Shown in pieces: positions 32,628 through 41,792 of a DNA stretch of 59,005 bases. This DNA comes from Marisediminitalea oceani (GTDB taxonomy: Bacteria; Pseudomonadota; Gammaproteobacteria; Enterobacterales; Alteromonadaceae), in the NCBI RefSeq assembly GCF_003731635.1, contig NZ_RCUA01000046.1:1-59005 (forward strand), given 5' to 3'. The notes under the pieces were generated by a model that was not told the origin of the DNA, did no database searches, and worked only from the letters and a program-made list of their open reading frames with translations. Positions within the stretch are counted from its first letter, which is position 1, and every line of letters starts with the position of its first letter. A program made the position numbers and the translations under genes.

Positions 32628-34181
32628 ATGAGCGACGAATTATATACTGAAGATACTGAACACCATCTCGACCTGAGACACCTGACCCTGGATGACTACC
32701 AGGATGTGAAGGAACTCATGGACGATGTCTACCGCAATGTCGGTGGTGCCTGGCCCTATAAAAATTATAAGGCACAAATTACAACTTTCCGCGACGGCCA
32801 GATTTGTATAGAAGATAAAGGCAAGGTAGTCGCCTTTGCCATTTCCGTGATTGTGGATTATGACCAGTTTGGTGATAAGCATTCCTATGATGAGATCACC
32901 GGCGATGCCTACCTTACGACTCACGATCCAAATGGCGACGTGCTCTACGGTGTTGAAGTGATTGTGTCTCCGGAATACCGCGGCTTACGTCTGGGACGCC
33001 GTTTATATGAAGCGCGTAAAGAGTTATGCCGTAACCTCAACTTAAAATCCATTATGGCCGGCGGGCGTATTCCCAACTATGCCAAGCATGCATCGGAAAT
33101 GTCGCCCTACGAATATATCGAGCGGGTAAAATCGAAAGACATTTTCGACCCGATCCTTACTTTTCAGCTGTCCAATGGCTTTGAAGTAAAGCAAATCATG
33201 CAGGCTTACCTGCCTGAAGACAAAGCGTCTAAGGGCTATGCCACACTGCTGCAATGGCACAACATTTATTATGAACCCGGCAATCCGCAGTTGATAGGTG
33301 GTAAGAAGAGTTCGGCCAGAATTGGTTGTGTGCAATGGCAGATGCGCTATTTCGAAAACGTCGAAGAGCTTATTCAGCAGGTAGAGTATTTTGTTGACGC
33401 ACTGTCGGATTACGGCTGTGACGTGGCTCTCTTCCCAGAATTTTTCAATGCACCGCTGATGGGCCTGGCAGAGTCAGAATCCTCTATTGATGCCATCTGG
33501 CATCTGGCCGAATATACCGACGAAATTCTTACTGCTACCTCACTACTGGCGGTTTCGTACAACATTAATGTGATTGCCGGTTCCATGCCGGTGATTGAAG
33601 AAGAAGAGCTGTATAACGTTAGCTATCTGTGCAAACGTGACGGGACCATAGAAGCTCAGTATAAATTGCATCCCACGCCACACGAGAAAAAAGACTGGAT
33701 CATGAAAGGCGGCAACTACCTGCGCTGCTTTGACACTGATTTCGGTAAAATCGGGATTTTAATTTGTTATGACGTAGAATTCCCCGAGCTCGCCAGGGTG
33801 CTGTCTGAGCAGGAAATGCAAATATTGTTTGTGCCGTTCTGGACCGATACCAAAAATGGTTATCTGCGGGTACGCCGCTGTGCGCAAGCGCGCGCGATTG
33901 AGAACGAATGCTATGTAGCCATTGCCGGCAGCGTAGGCAACCTGCCGAAGGTGGATAACGTGGATATTCAGTACGGCCAAACCGCAGTATTTTCGCCGTC
34001 TGATTTTGCTTTCCCGCACGATGCTATCGTCTCGGAAACCACGCCTAATACCGAAATGACGCTGATTGTGGATTTGGACCTGGATAAATTAACTACCCTG
34101 CAAAATGAAGGTTCGGTGCGTAACTACCTCGACCGTCGTCGCGACCTTTACCGGGTGGAATGGCTGGGTGGTGAAGACTAA
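32628..34181 (+). CDS. Bifunctional GNAT acetyltransferase / carbon-nitrogen hydrolase
   Basis: This is a 517-residue fusion. Residues about 12-200 are a GNAT domain with the acetyl-CoA loop in VSPEYRGLRLGRRLYEA. Residues about 225-510 form a nitrilase-superfamily domain with the Glu-Lys-Cys triad: E about 270 in LFPEFF, K about 346 in QYKLHPTPHEK and C about 379 in GILICYDVEFPEL. The nitrilase domain would cleave an amide, and the GNAT domain would acetylate an amine, perhaps on the same small molecule. Fusions like this are widespread but without an assigned substrate. The thioredoxin-fold gene follows after two bases, forming an operon. Confidence 0.9.
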   Translation: MSDELYTEDTEHHLDLRHLTLDDYQDVKELMDDVYRNVGGAWPYKNYKAQITTFRDGQICIEDKGKVVAFAISVIVDYDQFGDKHSYDEITGDAYLTTHDPNGDVLYGVEVIVSPEYRGLRLGRRLYEARKELCRNLNLKSIMAGGRIPNYAKHASEMSPYEYIERVKSKDIFDPILTFQLSNGFEVKQIMQAYLPEDKASKGYATLLQWHNIYYEPGNPQLIGGKKSSARIGCVQWQMRYFENVEELIQQVEYFVDALSDYGCDVALFPEFFNAPLMGLAESESSIDAIWHLAEYTDEILTATSLLAVSYNINVIAGSMPVIEEEELYNVSYLCKRDGTIEAQYKLHPTPHEKKDWIMKGGNYLRCFDTDFGKIGILICYDVEFPELARVLSEQEMQILFVPFWTDTKNGYLRVRRCAQARAIENECYVAIAGSVGNLPKVDNVDIQYGQTAVFSPSDFAFPHDAIVSETTPNTEMTLIVDLDLDKLTTLQNEGSVRNYLDRRRDLYRVEWLGGED

Positions 34182-34183
34182 TT

Positions 34184-34906
34184 ATGTTGCGTGAATTCAC
34201 CGCGGTATTAATGCTGGTTGTTGCCTGGCCTCTGCAGGCCGGCAGCGATACCAGTGGTTTTTATGTGCGCCATGAAGATGAGGCCGCGGTGGTAGAACAT
34301 ACCATCGCTCAGGCCGGCGAGAATCAACAACTGGTTGCGCTGGTGCTGGGTGCCCAGTGGTGCCATGACTCACGGGCGCTTGCTGATTATTTTAATGACC
34401 CTGCGCTGGCAGGTGTAACCGAAAACATTGCTTTGCTCCCCGTGGATGTGGGCTATTTAGAAAACAAACATTCGTTACTGAGTCAGTTTGGCTATCCCGC
34501 CTATTTCGCAACGCCTACTTTGCTGTTGATTGATCCGCAAACCCGGCAGGTGATCAACCGTGCGACCTTGCCGGCCTGGCAAAGTGCCCACAATGAGTCA
34601 GCCGCGGCTTTGCAGGACTATTTGCAAGCACAACAACTGTACTGGCAAACCCAGTGGCAACCGGCCCCGATGGTGCCTGAGCTTGAGGCTTTTGAAACAC
34701 AGCAAGCCAGCAGGCTTTATGAAGATTACCAGCAACTTGGAAAATTACTGGCCAAAGAAGATAACGGCCAGCCAGCGCCAGGCCTTAACGCACAGTGGCG
34801 TGCCGTAAAGCAATACCGCATGGCATTGCAGTCGGACCTTATCCGGATGCATCAGGCGGGTGAAATTGGGGATAAAACACCCAACTATTCACCAATCGAC
34901 TGGTAA
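34184..34906 (+). CDS. Thioredoxin-fold exported protein with WCHDS motif
   Basis: This 240-residue protein has a signal peptide (about 1-19, ending LQA) and a thioredoxin fold. The active-site position reads AQWCHDSRAL: C60 is kept but the second Cys is Ser63, a monothiol arrangement. A cis-Pro loop FATPTLLLID follows. The last hundred residues are helical and Gln-rich. Monothiol variants can form mixed disulfides but not a full dithiol reduction cycle. It starts two bases after the GNAT-nitrilase stop, so it is translated from the same mRNA. Confidence 0.8.
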   Translation: MLREFTAVLMLVVAWPLQAGSDTSGFYVRHEDEAAVVEHTIAQAGENQQLVALVLGAQWCHDSRALADYFNDPALAGVTENIALLPVDVGYLENKHSLLSQFGYPAYFATPTLLLIDPQTRQVINRATLPAWQSAHNESAAALQDYLQAQQLYWQTQWQPAPMVPELEAFETQQASRLYEDYQQLGKLLAKEDNGQPAPGLNAQWRAVKQYRMALQSDLIRMHQAGEIGDKTPNYSPIDW

Positions 34907-35029
34907 TCTGCCAAAAAGTACCGGCTAACATTGGTATTGCACAGAAATTAGCGATAACATCAGAGGATAAGGGCCCAGCGCCCGTTTTCATGAATAATTA
35001 TATCGCCACAGTTGTCATTAAGAGGGAAT

Positions 35030-35827
35030 ATGGCTAATAACTCGCGCAACGATGACTTTCCCACAATCAGACTCGACGAAGAAGACCGTCGCGGATATCA
35101 AACCAAAACGGCACCGGTTCACCGTTCGGTGACTACTTCACAGACAGCCGCTTCCGGAGAACCAGAAAAAGCCAAAGGCGGCTCAGGCTGGGGCGTTGTT
35201 GCCCTGTTGGTAGCCATTGTAGGTTGTGGTGCAGCAGGCTACTTATTTACGGTTACGCAAAAGCAAAATGCCACGCTGCAAAATGCAGAGCAACGTATCC
35301 AGCAGTTGGAAAATAAACTGTCTGCCACCGGTGAGGAGATTGGTGAATCAACCGTAGCTTTGCAGGTAAAGGTTACCGAGCTGACCAACAAAACTGCTGA
35401 GTTATGGGAACAAATGGACAAGCTTTGGGCTTCAGCCTGGCGCCGTAATCAGAAAGAGATTGCCGACCTGACCGATAAAGTCGCCGGTGATAAAAAGGAT
35501 CTGCAGGAGTCTGTATCGCAGGTTTCACGTAATCTGGATAGCCAGAAAACGCAGTTAGCTACCTTAAATAGCAGCCTGGAAACCGTTTCGGACGAAATGC
35601 TCGCCATCAACGTGCAGATGGAACAGGTTAATGTCAATAGCAGTTCCCGCCAACAGGAAATTAAAAGCCTGAGCGACAAACTGGCTTTACTTGAGCAGCG
35701 CAACAATGCCCTGTCGAGCCGAATAGCGTCGCTGGAATCTGAAATTCGTGAACTGGCCACCAAAGTAGTGAGTTCACCTTCGGCAAGCGTGCCGGCCTCA
35801 CCTTCCGGTTCTACCGGCGGTCAGTAG
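35030..35827 (+). CDS. Single-pass membrane protein with long coiled coil
   Basis: This is a 265-residue protein. A polar N-terminus (about 1-50) precedes one membrane helix (about 52-74, GVVALLVAIVGCGAAGYLFTV). A heptad coiled coil (about 78-250) fills the periplasmic part, and a Pro/Ser tail ends the protein. I start at ATG 35030 with agaggg just upstream; an ATG six codons earlier has no such site. I recognise no family with certainty. Coiled-coil anchored proteins of this size often act in cell-envelope or division complexes, but no motif here shows that. It is monocistronic. Confidence 0.7.
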   Translation: MANNSRNDDFPTIRLDEEDRRGYQTKTAPVHRSVTTSQTAASGEPEKAKGGSGWGVVALLVAIVGCGAAGYLFTVTQKQNATLQNAEQRIQQLENKLSATGEEIGESTVALQVKVTELTNKTAELWEQMDKLWASAWRRNQKEIADLTDKVAGDKKDLQESVSQVSRNLDSQKTQLATLNSSLETVSDEMLAINVQMEQVNVNSSSRQQEIKSLSDKLALLEQRNNALSSRIASLESEIRELATKVVSSPSASVPASPSGSTGGQ

Positions 35828-35984
35828 GCGTCTGCCACCAACCCTATTAAAATTTGCTTACATAAATGGCGCCGGATCCACTCCGGCGGCAATTTATATT
35901 GTCTACTTTTTAAACTATTCAGACTAATTTTGCGTAACAATAGCTTTCCATGCTGCACCGCAGCACTTTTCAGGGATGCTACTA

Positions 35985-36977
35985 ATGAAATCCGTAAAAT
36001 TATCTTTAGCACTACAGGGCGGTGGCGCTCACGGTGCTTTTACCTGGGGCGTACTTAACCGCCTGCTCGAAGAATCATGGCTCACTATTACCGGTATTAG
36101 CGGTGCCAGCGCCGGCGCCATGAATGCTGTTATGGTCGCTGAGGGCTGGCGAAAAGAGGGTCGCGAGGGCGCTAAACAACAACTGGCTGACTTCTGGTAT
36201 ACCGTCGCTGAGCAAAATGTTGGCTTTGAACTCCCTGGCGAACTCAAAAACTCGGTTACCAAATGGTGGCTGAGTGCGTTTCAGTTTCTTTCCCCGTACG
36301 ATATCAATTTGCTGGATATCAATCCGTTACGTGACATTGTCGATCAGCAGGTTGATTTTAAAGCCTTACAGCAGGCTAACCCCCTGCCCTTGTATATTGC
36401 CGCCACGGAAGTCAGCACAGGTAAGCTGGCCCTGTTTAACACACCGGAGCTCACCACCGACCATCTGCTGGCTTCAGCTTGTTTACCTAACGTGTATAAA
36501 GCCATTGAGATTGACGGCAAACATTACTGGGACGGCGGTTATGCAGGTAACCCGGCGATATTCCCGCTTATGAACGAATGTGCAGGTAAAGATGTACTGA
36601 TTGTGCTGTTACAGCCCCTAGAGCGGGAGGAAGTCCCTAAAAGCTCGGATGATATCAGTGATCGTATTACCGAAATTGGTTTTCACAGCAACTTTATGCG
36701 TGAAATGCACGCCATTGCCAGTGTAAAACGTCTGGTTAACGGTAAACGTTTTTTATTGGGCAAGGTTGAGCGACAAATAAAGCAGTTGCGAACTCATCTG
36801 CTCACCAACGGTGAACTGCTCTCCTCATTGGATAGCGCCACCAAATACGACAATCGCAAAAAATTTCTCGAGTGTTTACGTGATGCCGGTGAAGAAACCA
36901 CAGAAAAATGGCTGGCAAAAAACGCCGATCATCTGGGCAAAAAGCCCAGTTGCGATATTCAGGCGATGTTTGATTAA
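35985..36977 (+). CDS. Patatin-like phospholipase, RssA-like
   Basis: This is a 330-residue cytoplasmic patatin. The oxyanion loop is in ALQGGGAHGAFTWGVL, the nucleophile elbow is GASAG (about 41-45), and the catalytic Asp is in YWDGGYAGNP. A helical C-terminal extension (about 230-330) is longer than in the YjjU-type patatin at 12239, so the two are not recent duplicates. I use ATG 35985, preceded by cagggatg; an in-frame ATG at 35976 is too close to it. Predicted function is hydrolysis of phospholipid or lysophospholipid esters. Confidence 0.9.
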   Translation: MKSVKLSLALQGGGAHGAFTWGVLNRLLEESWLTITGISGASAGAMNAVMVAEGWRKEGREGAKQQLADFWYTVAEQNVGFELPGELKNSVTKWWLSAFQFLSPYDINLLDINPLRDIVDQQVDFKALQQANPLPLYIAATEVSTGKLALFNTPELTTDHLLASACLPNVYKAIEIDGKHYWDGGYAGNPAIFPLMNECAGKDVLIVLLQPLEREEVPKSSDDISDRITEIGFHSNFMREMHAIASVKRLVNGKRFLLGKVERQIKQLRTHLLTNGELLSSLDSATKYDNRKKFLECLRDAGEETTEKWLAKNADHLGKKPSCDIQAMFD

Positions 36978-37157
36978 TTGTCAGCGATTATAGTCGACGG
37001 TAACACAAACGTTTATCTATTCGGTTTTAATCAATCCCCTGATTGGTACCGAGATCACCCATGAGCCAATGTTATCTCATCAATATACAAATTCAGATGA
37101 AATAAACTCTCTCTTTATCGGGTCTGTTGCGGTATATCGGATATTGAGAGAGCTAAC

Positions 37158-38768
37158 ATGTTGAAATCAATTGGCCGCAAAGTGATGGTGGGCTACCTGG
37201 TGCTTATTATAGCCATGGTGCTGACTGGCATAATGTTTCAGTTAAGCCTCAATCAAATCAGTAAACAAAACCGCCACTTCACATCGCATACCCTGCCCGC
37301 TTTCACATTGCTTCAACAAACCCAGGATGAGCTGGCTCAGTTGCATAACCTTAGCTTCGCCCTGTATGGTTACACTATTGACAGTGATACCTATGCAGAG
37401 CGTTCTGAGCAGCTAAAATCGCAACTGCAGGACAAGCTCTCTCAGTTAGGTGAGCGTCACCTGTTTAACACTGAAGCTCTGAAAACATCACTGTATGATC
37501 TATTCACTGCCATGGACCATTTGGAGGCTATTCTGAGCGCAGCGGATACTGACTGGGATGCGGCAAGGCACGCTCTGACGCTGATTGAAAACGCCAAAAA
37601 CGCCAGCCGTGAAGTGCTAAGCCAGATAAGCCAACAGTCAGCTCAGCAGGTGTTTCAGGCCACCGAAGAAGTCAGTGTCACCCTCGGGCTGATGCGCTGG
37701 ATTAATTACGCCTCTGTGATACTGGTTGTGGTAGTGGCATTGCTCTCTTATCGCTATCTGTATCAAAAACTGGTCACGCCATTACTTAGTATCACAGCTG
37801 CACTCACCAGCCTGAGTCACCATAAGAACCTGGAAGTGGTTTTACCCAATGCCAGTAATGATGAGCTCGGACAGGTAGTCAATGCGCTGAAAAAACTTAT
37901 TAAGGCCTTAACTGAGGATTACACGGCCTTAAACGCTATGACCAGCCAGCTGCGCAGCGCGAGCATAACCTTTATTGAATCAGCCGCTTCTTCTGATAAA
38001 CAAGCCCATCATTTATCCGGTCTGGCGGTTCAATTGGACAATGCTATCGCAGAGGTAGGAGTGCAAATCGCCGGCGCCTCTGAAGACTCAAAAAGCGTGT
38101 CCGAGTCAGCAGCATCTACCGCGGATCTGGTGAGCCAGGGCAAGCAGGAAGTGGCAGTCAGTGCGGCGCAGATAGCCACGCTACAGCGTGAAATCAATGA
38201 GTCTGCACGGCAGCTCTCGTCGTTACAAAACGCCGGGGATCAGGTGGGTTCGGTAGTCGGGGTAATTGCTGAAATTGCCGAACAAACTAACCTCCTTGCG
38301 CTCAATGCAGCTATTGAAGCGGCCCGCGCAGGCCAACACGGCAGAGGCTTTGCGGTGGTGGCAGACGAAGTTCGTACCCTGGCCTCGTGCACTCAACAAT
38401 CGACACATCAGATCAACACCATACTGGCACAAATAGTGGATTCCATTACCACCACTGTGCAAGGTATGAAAGCCAACCTCGCGCTGACCTCAGTGGCATT
38501 TGAGCAAGCTAACCATACACAAAACGCCCTTAAACAAAGCCAGCAAAGTGTATTATCGCTAAGTGACGATAATCAACAACTGGCCGCTTCCACACGACAG
38601 GTGGTGGTTGCCACACAAACCATTCAGAGTCAGGTTAAGGGGATTAGCCAGCAATCCAACGAATTGCTGCAACAAAGTGAACTTACTCGCGCCAAGGCAG
38701 GTGAACTCGATGAGCTAATGACAACCCTTACCCAGATAGCCACCAGTTACCACTTTTCATCCACCTGA
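37158..38768 (+). CDS. Methyl-accepting chemotaxis protein
   Basis: This is a 536-residue chemoreceptor. Membrane helices (about 10-30 and 180-203) flank a helical periplasmic domain of about 150 residues, most like the 4HB_MCP type, that should bind the ligand. A HAMP domain follows (about 204-260), then a coiled coil with the conserved tip [20 protein letters not shown]. Unlike the receptor at 2107, this one has a full sensory domain. No C-terminal CheR-binding pentapeptide is seen. The signal is unknown. It is a single gene. Confidence 0.93.
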   Translation: MLKSIGRKVMVGYLVLIIAMVLTGIMFQLSLNQISKQNRHFTSHTLPAFTLLQQTQDELAQLHNLSFALYGYTIDSDTYAERSEQLKSQLQDKLSQLGERHLFNTEALKTSLYDLFTAMDHLEAILSAADTDWDAARHALTLIENAKNASREVLSQISQQSAQQVFQATEEVSVTLGLMRWINYASVILVVVVALLSYRYLYQKLVTPLLSITAALTSLSHHKNLEVVLPNASNDELGQVVNALKKLIKALTEDYTALNAMTSQLRSASITFIESAASSDKQAHHLSGLAVQLDNAIAEVGVQIAGASEDSKSVSESAASTADLVSQGKQEVAVSAAQIATLQREINESARQLSSLQNAGDQVGSVVGVIAEIAEQTNLLALNAAIEAARAGQHGRGFAVVADEVRTLASCTQQSTHQINTILAQIVDSITTTVQGMKANLALTSVAFEQANHTQNALKQSQQSVLSLSDDNQQLAASTRQVVVATQTIQSQVKGISQQSNELLQQSELTRAKAGELDELMTTLTQIATSYHFSST

Positions 38769-38926
38769 CCATTCAGGCGCCGTGCTTTTCGACAAACCGA
38801 ATCATAAAAACTACCAGAAACCTGGCTATAGTGTCGCGTGATTACGTAAAATGAGGCTTTGGCTGAGCACTCGCTCTGCTTATCCGGCCCTAGGCTGATT
38901 TTTCCGGAGTCTATTATGTTAGAAGT

Positions 38927-38954
38927 TGTAAGTTCAAGTGAACACCGCAACACT
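38927..38954 (+). repeat. Left terminal inverted repeat of the IS30-family element
   Basis: This end begins TGTAAGTTCAAGTG and continues with a GCAACA block. It matches the inverse of 40129-40156 at 21 of 28 positions. Confidence 0.85.
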
Positions 38955-40094
38955 CCTTTCAATCATGTGTGACGGTGTTTTAAATTTCAATGTTTTTCTT
39001 GGTCGTTCATTTAGTTGAGTTGCGACTTCACTGAGTCGGTCTTGAGAGTGCAGTGATAGATCCGTCTTTTTAGGGAAGTATTGTCGAATAAGGCTATTAG
39101 TGTTTTCATTCGTACCTCGTTGCCATGGACATTGTGGATCGCAGAAGTAAACGGGCATGCCAAATTCCGCTGTTAAAACGCTATGTTTAGCCAGTTCCAT
39201 ACCTCTATCCCAAGTAAGCGATTGGCGGTATTTAGAGGGCATTTTTTTAAACACCGCTAACAATGCCGTATTCACTGAATCTGCGTCTTTTCCTGCTAAC
39301 TTCAAGATGATTGTGAAACGCGATTTCCGGTCTACCAATGTGGCAATATGGGTGTTTTTAGAGCCTGTTACTAAGTCGCCTTCCCAGTGGCCAAGGGAAC
39401 GTCGATTATCAATATGTTTTGAGCGTTCGTGAATTGAAATGCCGTTGACTATATTAATAGAGCCTCTATCACCTTTACGACTATGAAACCGACTGTGCCG
39501 CATAGGCCGCTTTCTTCGTAAATGCTCAGTCAACGAGTGATGAATGATATTCCTCGCCCTAACATACAATGACTTATAAATGGTTTCGTGTGATATCTGC
39601 ATTTTCTTATGCCGAGAATACTCGACACGTAGCCAACCAGATATTTGCTCTGGCGACCATTTCAACTCCAGCTTTTCTATAACCAACTTTTTCAGCTCTG
39701 GGGATTGTTCTAAAACACCAGGCTTTGGCCGCTTGGCCATTCGTTTCGCACGGTTATCAGCATCAACTGCTTTGTAATGTCTACGCCCTCTATTTCTGGC
39801 GATTTCACGTGATATGGTCGAGGGAGAGCGGCCTAGTTGTTTAGCTATCGCTCTAATGCTCATCTTTGCAGACAATGAAACGCGGATTTCTTCGCGTTCT
39901 GAAAGTGTTAGGTGGGAAACATTACGATGCCTTGGTCTAGGTTTAATGCCACCATCTTCACGTAAAATTGTGAATACCGATCCCGGCTTTGCCTCAATAA
40001 TACGACCAATATCACTAAACCCAGCACCTTGCTTCCATAAATCAAAAACAAGTGTTCGCTCATCTTGAGTAAACGTACGTTTTATTCGCTTCAT
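38934..40094 (-). CDS. IS30 family transposase
   Basis: This 386-residue intact transposase has N-terminal HTH domains (FTQDERTLVFDLWKQGAGF, then LSEREEIRVSLSAKMSIRAI and LGRSPSTISREIARNR). The DDE catalytic core follows: D in LGHWEGDLVTG, D in LTWDRGMELAKH and E in CPWQRGTNENTNSLIRQ. No frameshift or stop is seen, so the element may still be mobile. The gene is on the minus strand, antiparallel to mntP. Confidence 0.95.
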   Translation of the reverse strand: MKRIKRTFTQDERTLVFDLWKQGAGFSDIGRIIEAKPGSVFTILREDGGIKPRPRHRNVSHLTLSEREEIRVSLSAKMSIRAIAKQLGRSPSTISREIARNRGRRHYKAVDADNRAKRMAKRPKPGVLEQSPELKKLVIEKLELKWSPEQISGWLRVEYSRHKKMQISHETIYKSLYVRARNIIHHSLTEHLRRKRPMRHSRFHSRKGDRGSINIVNGISIHERSKHIDNRRSLGHWEGDLVTGSKNTHIATLVDRKSRFTIILKLAGKDADSVNTALLAVFKKMPSKYRQSLTWDRGMELAKHSVLTAEFGMPVYFCDPQCPWQRGTNENTNSLIRQYFPKKTDLSLHSQDRLSEVATQLNERPRKTLKFKTPSHMIERSVAVFT

Positions 40095-40128
40095 CCAAAG
40101 CCCTCATGCAAATCAGTATTTTAGTATA

Positions 40129-40156
40129 ACTGTTGCATTGACCACTTGAATCTACA
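40129..40156 (-). repeat. Right terminal inverted repeat of the IS30-family element
   Basis: Read on the minus strand this end begins TGTAGATTCAAGTG, then has GCAACA, matching the left end. GT of the target duplication follows at 40157. Confidence 0.85.
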
Positions 40157-40880
40157 GTCATTATTTTAGCGCTGGCGTTAAGCATGGATGCATTTGCTGT
40201 TTCCATCGGGCTTGGCTCTAAACATGTTATTAATGCCAGATCGCTGTCGCTGTCAGCAGCTATTTATTTCGGCGTTTTTCAGGGAATTATGCCATTAATT
40301 GGTTACCTGGGCGGTCAGGGATTATTTGGCCTGATTGGCAGTTTTGCGCACTGGATTGCATTTATCCTGTTACTCTTTATCGGTGCTAAAATGGTGTTTG
40401 AGGCAGTGTCTGAGGGGATTGAAGAAGATATCGCTAACATCACTTCCCGGGTCATGCTAGTGCTGGCTATCGCCACCAGTATTGATGCCATGGCCGCCGG
40501 ATTCTCACTGACATTAATGGATTTGAACCCTTTTCTCGCCTGCCTGATAATTGGTATTACTACGTTTGTTTTTAGCTTTCTCGGTGTGCACATCGGTGCT
40601 AAAACCGGTACCTGGCTGGAGAGTAAAGCTGAGCTTATCGGCGGAATAGTACTCATCCTGATAGGCTTTAAAATTCTGTTGTTTTAACCCTGTTCAAGAC
40701 TTAAATTTGCCTGCGCAGCATTTATGAATCTGGTTGCTAACTGATATGAATGTGCGCTTTTCGTTTTCCTTCCGTAGTGATTATGACTCTCACAAAGTGA
40801 GCTTTTCAACTTGGCCTTAGCGGCGCACCATTCTCTTCCCGCGCCGTATGCCAGTTAAACGAATAAGGATATAAATTACT

Positions 40881-41651
40881 ATGATCAACATGTTAGAAGG
40901 CAAAACTGCCATTGTAACCGGCGCGAGTAAAGGCATTGGATTCGCTATCGCAGAACTCTTCGCCGAAGAAGGCGCCAATGTTATCCTGACGGCCCTGCAT
41001 CAGGATGAAATAGAAACCGCAGTCGATAAAATCAACGCTAAAGGGCAAGGTAAAGCCATAGGTATGGTTGCCGACTCGAGCGATCCCGAAGCACCTGAAA
41101 CCGTGTTCAGCAAGGCTATTAATGAGTTTGGCAAAGTGGATATCATGGTCAACAATGCCGGTGTTGGAGAAATGTACGCCGTTGAGAAAACCAGTGATGA
41201 GCACTGGGCAAAAATTATGGAATTAAACCTGTCCGGAGTGTTCCGTTTTTGTCGTGAAGCGGTTAACCATTTTATGCCAAGCAACGAAGGCCGCATTATC
41301 AACGTCTCCTCGGTAAACGGCGTATTACCTATTTGTGGTGTGGCTTACACCACAACTAAAGGCGGTGTAAACACCATGACCAAGAACATTGCGATCCGTT
41401 TGTCTGGTACCAACATCCGTTGTAATGCCATTGCACCGGGCATTACTGATACAGACGCAGCGAAAGCCTGGGCAGCCGGCGAGCAGGAAGGCGGTGACGT
41501 AATGCTGGAGTTTTCGGATAAATATACCAACACCACCGTGCCTTCTGTAGAGCCTCGTGATCAGGCCTATGCAGCCCTCTACCTTGCCAGTGAAATGGGT
41601 AAAGCCGTCACCGGACAGGTTATTCAGGTGGATAACGGCGGATTTCTGTAA
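40881..41651 (+). CDS. SDR family oxidoreductase
   Basis: This is a 256-residue classical short-chain dehydrogenase. The NAD(P) motif TGASKGIGFA (about 14-23), NNAG (about 90-93), the catalytic Ser in INVSSVNG and the Y-x3-K pair in AYTTTKGG are present. A C-terminal glycine-rich end (VTGQVIQVDNGGFL) is typical of the tetrameric family members. The substrate is unknown. A aagga ribosome binding site lies 11 bases before the ATG; an alternative ATG is three codons later. It is a single gene next to the AT-rich acyltransferase. Confidence 0.92.
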   Translation: MINMLEGKTAIVTGASKGIGFAIAELFAEEGANVILTALHQDEIETAVDKINAKGQGKAIGMVADSSDPEAPETVFSKAINEFGKVDIMVNNAGVGEMYAVEKTSDEHWAKIMELNLSGVFRFCREAVNHFMPSNEGRIINVSSVNGVLPICGVAYTTTKGGVNTMTKNIAIRLSGTNIRCNAIAPGITDTDAAKAWAAGEQEGGDVMLEFSDKYTNTTVPSVEPRDQAYAALYLASEMGKAVTGQVIQVDNGGFL

Positions 41652-41792
41652 GGCGCGAATCGATGTAAATAAGCGGGCTAGTGCCTTGTTCTGATAGAAC
41701 TTAGCACCAGCTCCTTGCTTAGACTTACGAGTTAAAAACAAACAACTCTGTTTGGCATAAACACTTTTCAAGTGACGTTACCAGACGGTAAT

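Larger units (their letters stand above)
38927..40156. mobile_element. Complete IS30-family insertion sequence
   Basis: The element is 1230 bp long. Its ends, TGTAAGTTCAAGTG at the left and the inverse of TGTAGATTCAAGTG at the right, form imperfect terminal inverted repeats matching 21 of 28 bases. A GT dinucleotide lies on both flanks (38925-38926 and 40157-40158), the short target duplication expected of this family. One intact transposase ORF occupies nearly the whole element. Confidence 0.9.
38916..40687 (+). pseudogene. mntP: mntP (Mn2+ efflux pump) interrupted by IS30
   Basis: The MntP reading frame resumes at 40157 and runs to 40687, with [33 protein letters not shown] and LIGFKILLF, the typical six-helix MntP pattern. 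Its first four codons lie on the other side of the insertion: ATG TTA GAA GT at 38916-38926, in frame once one copy of the GT target duplication is removed, giving M-L-E-V-I-I-L-A. The IS inserted four codons in, so the protein is normally not made. The ATG at 40184 could give a 167-residue product lacking the first half of helix one. Manganese export is expected to be impaired. Confidence 0.85.

Noticed and set aside
38769..38915. yybP-ykoY manganese riboswitch before mntP
   Set aside because: The conserved riboswitch strings (such as GGGGAGUA) and helices are not visible in the 147 bases before the start codon.
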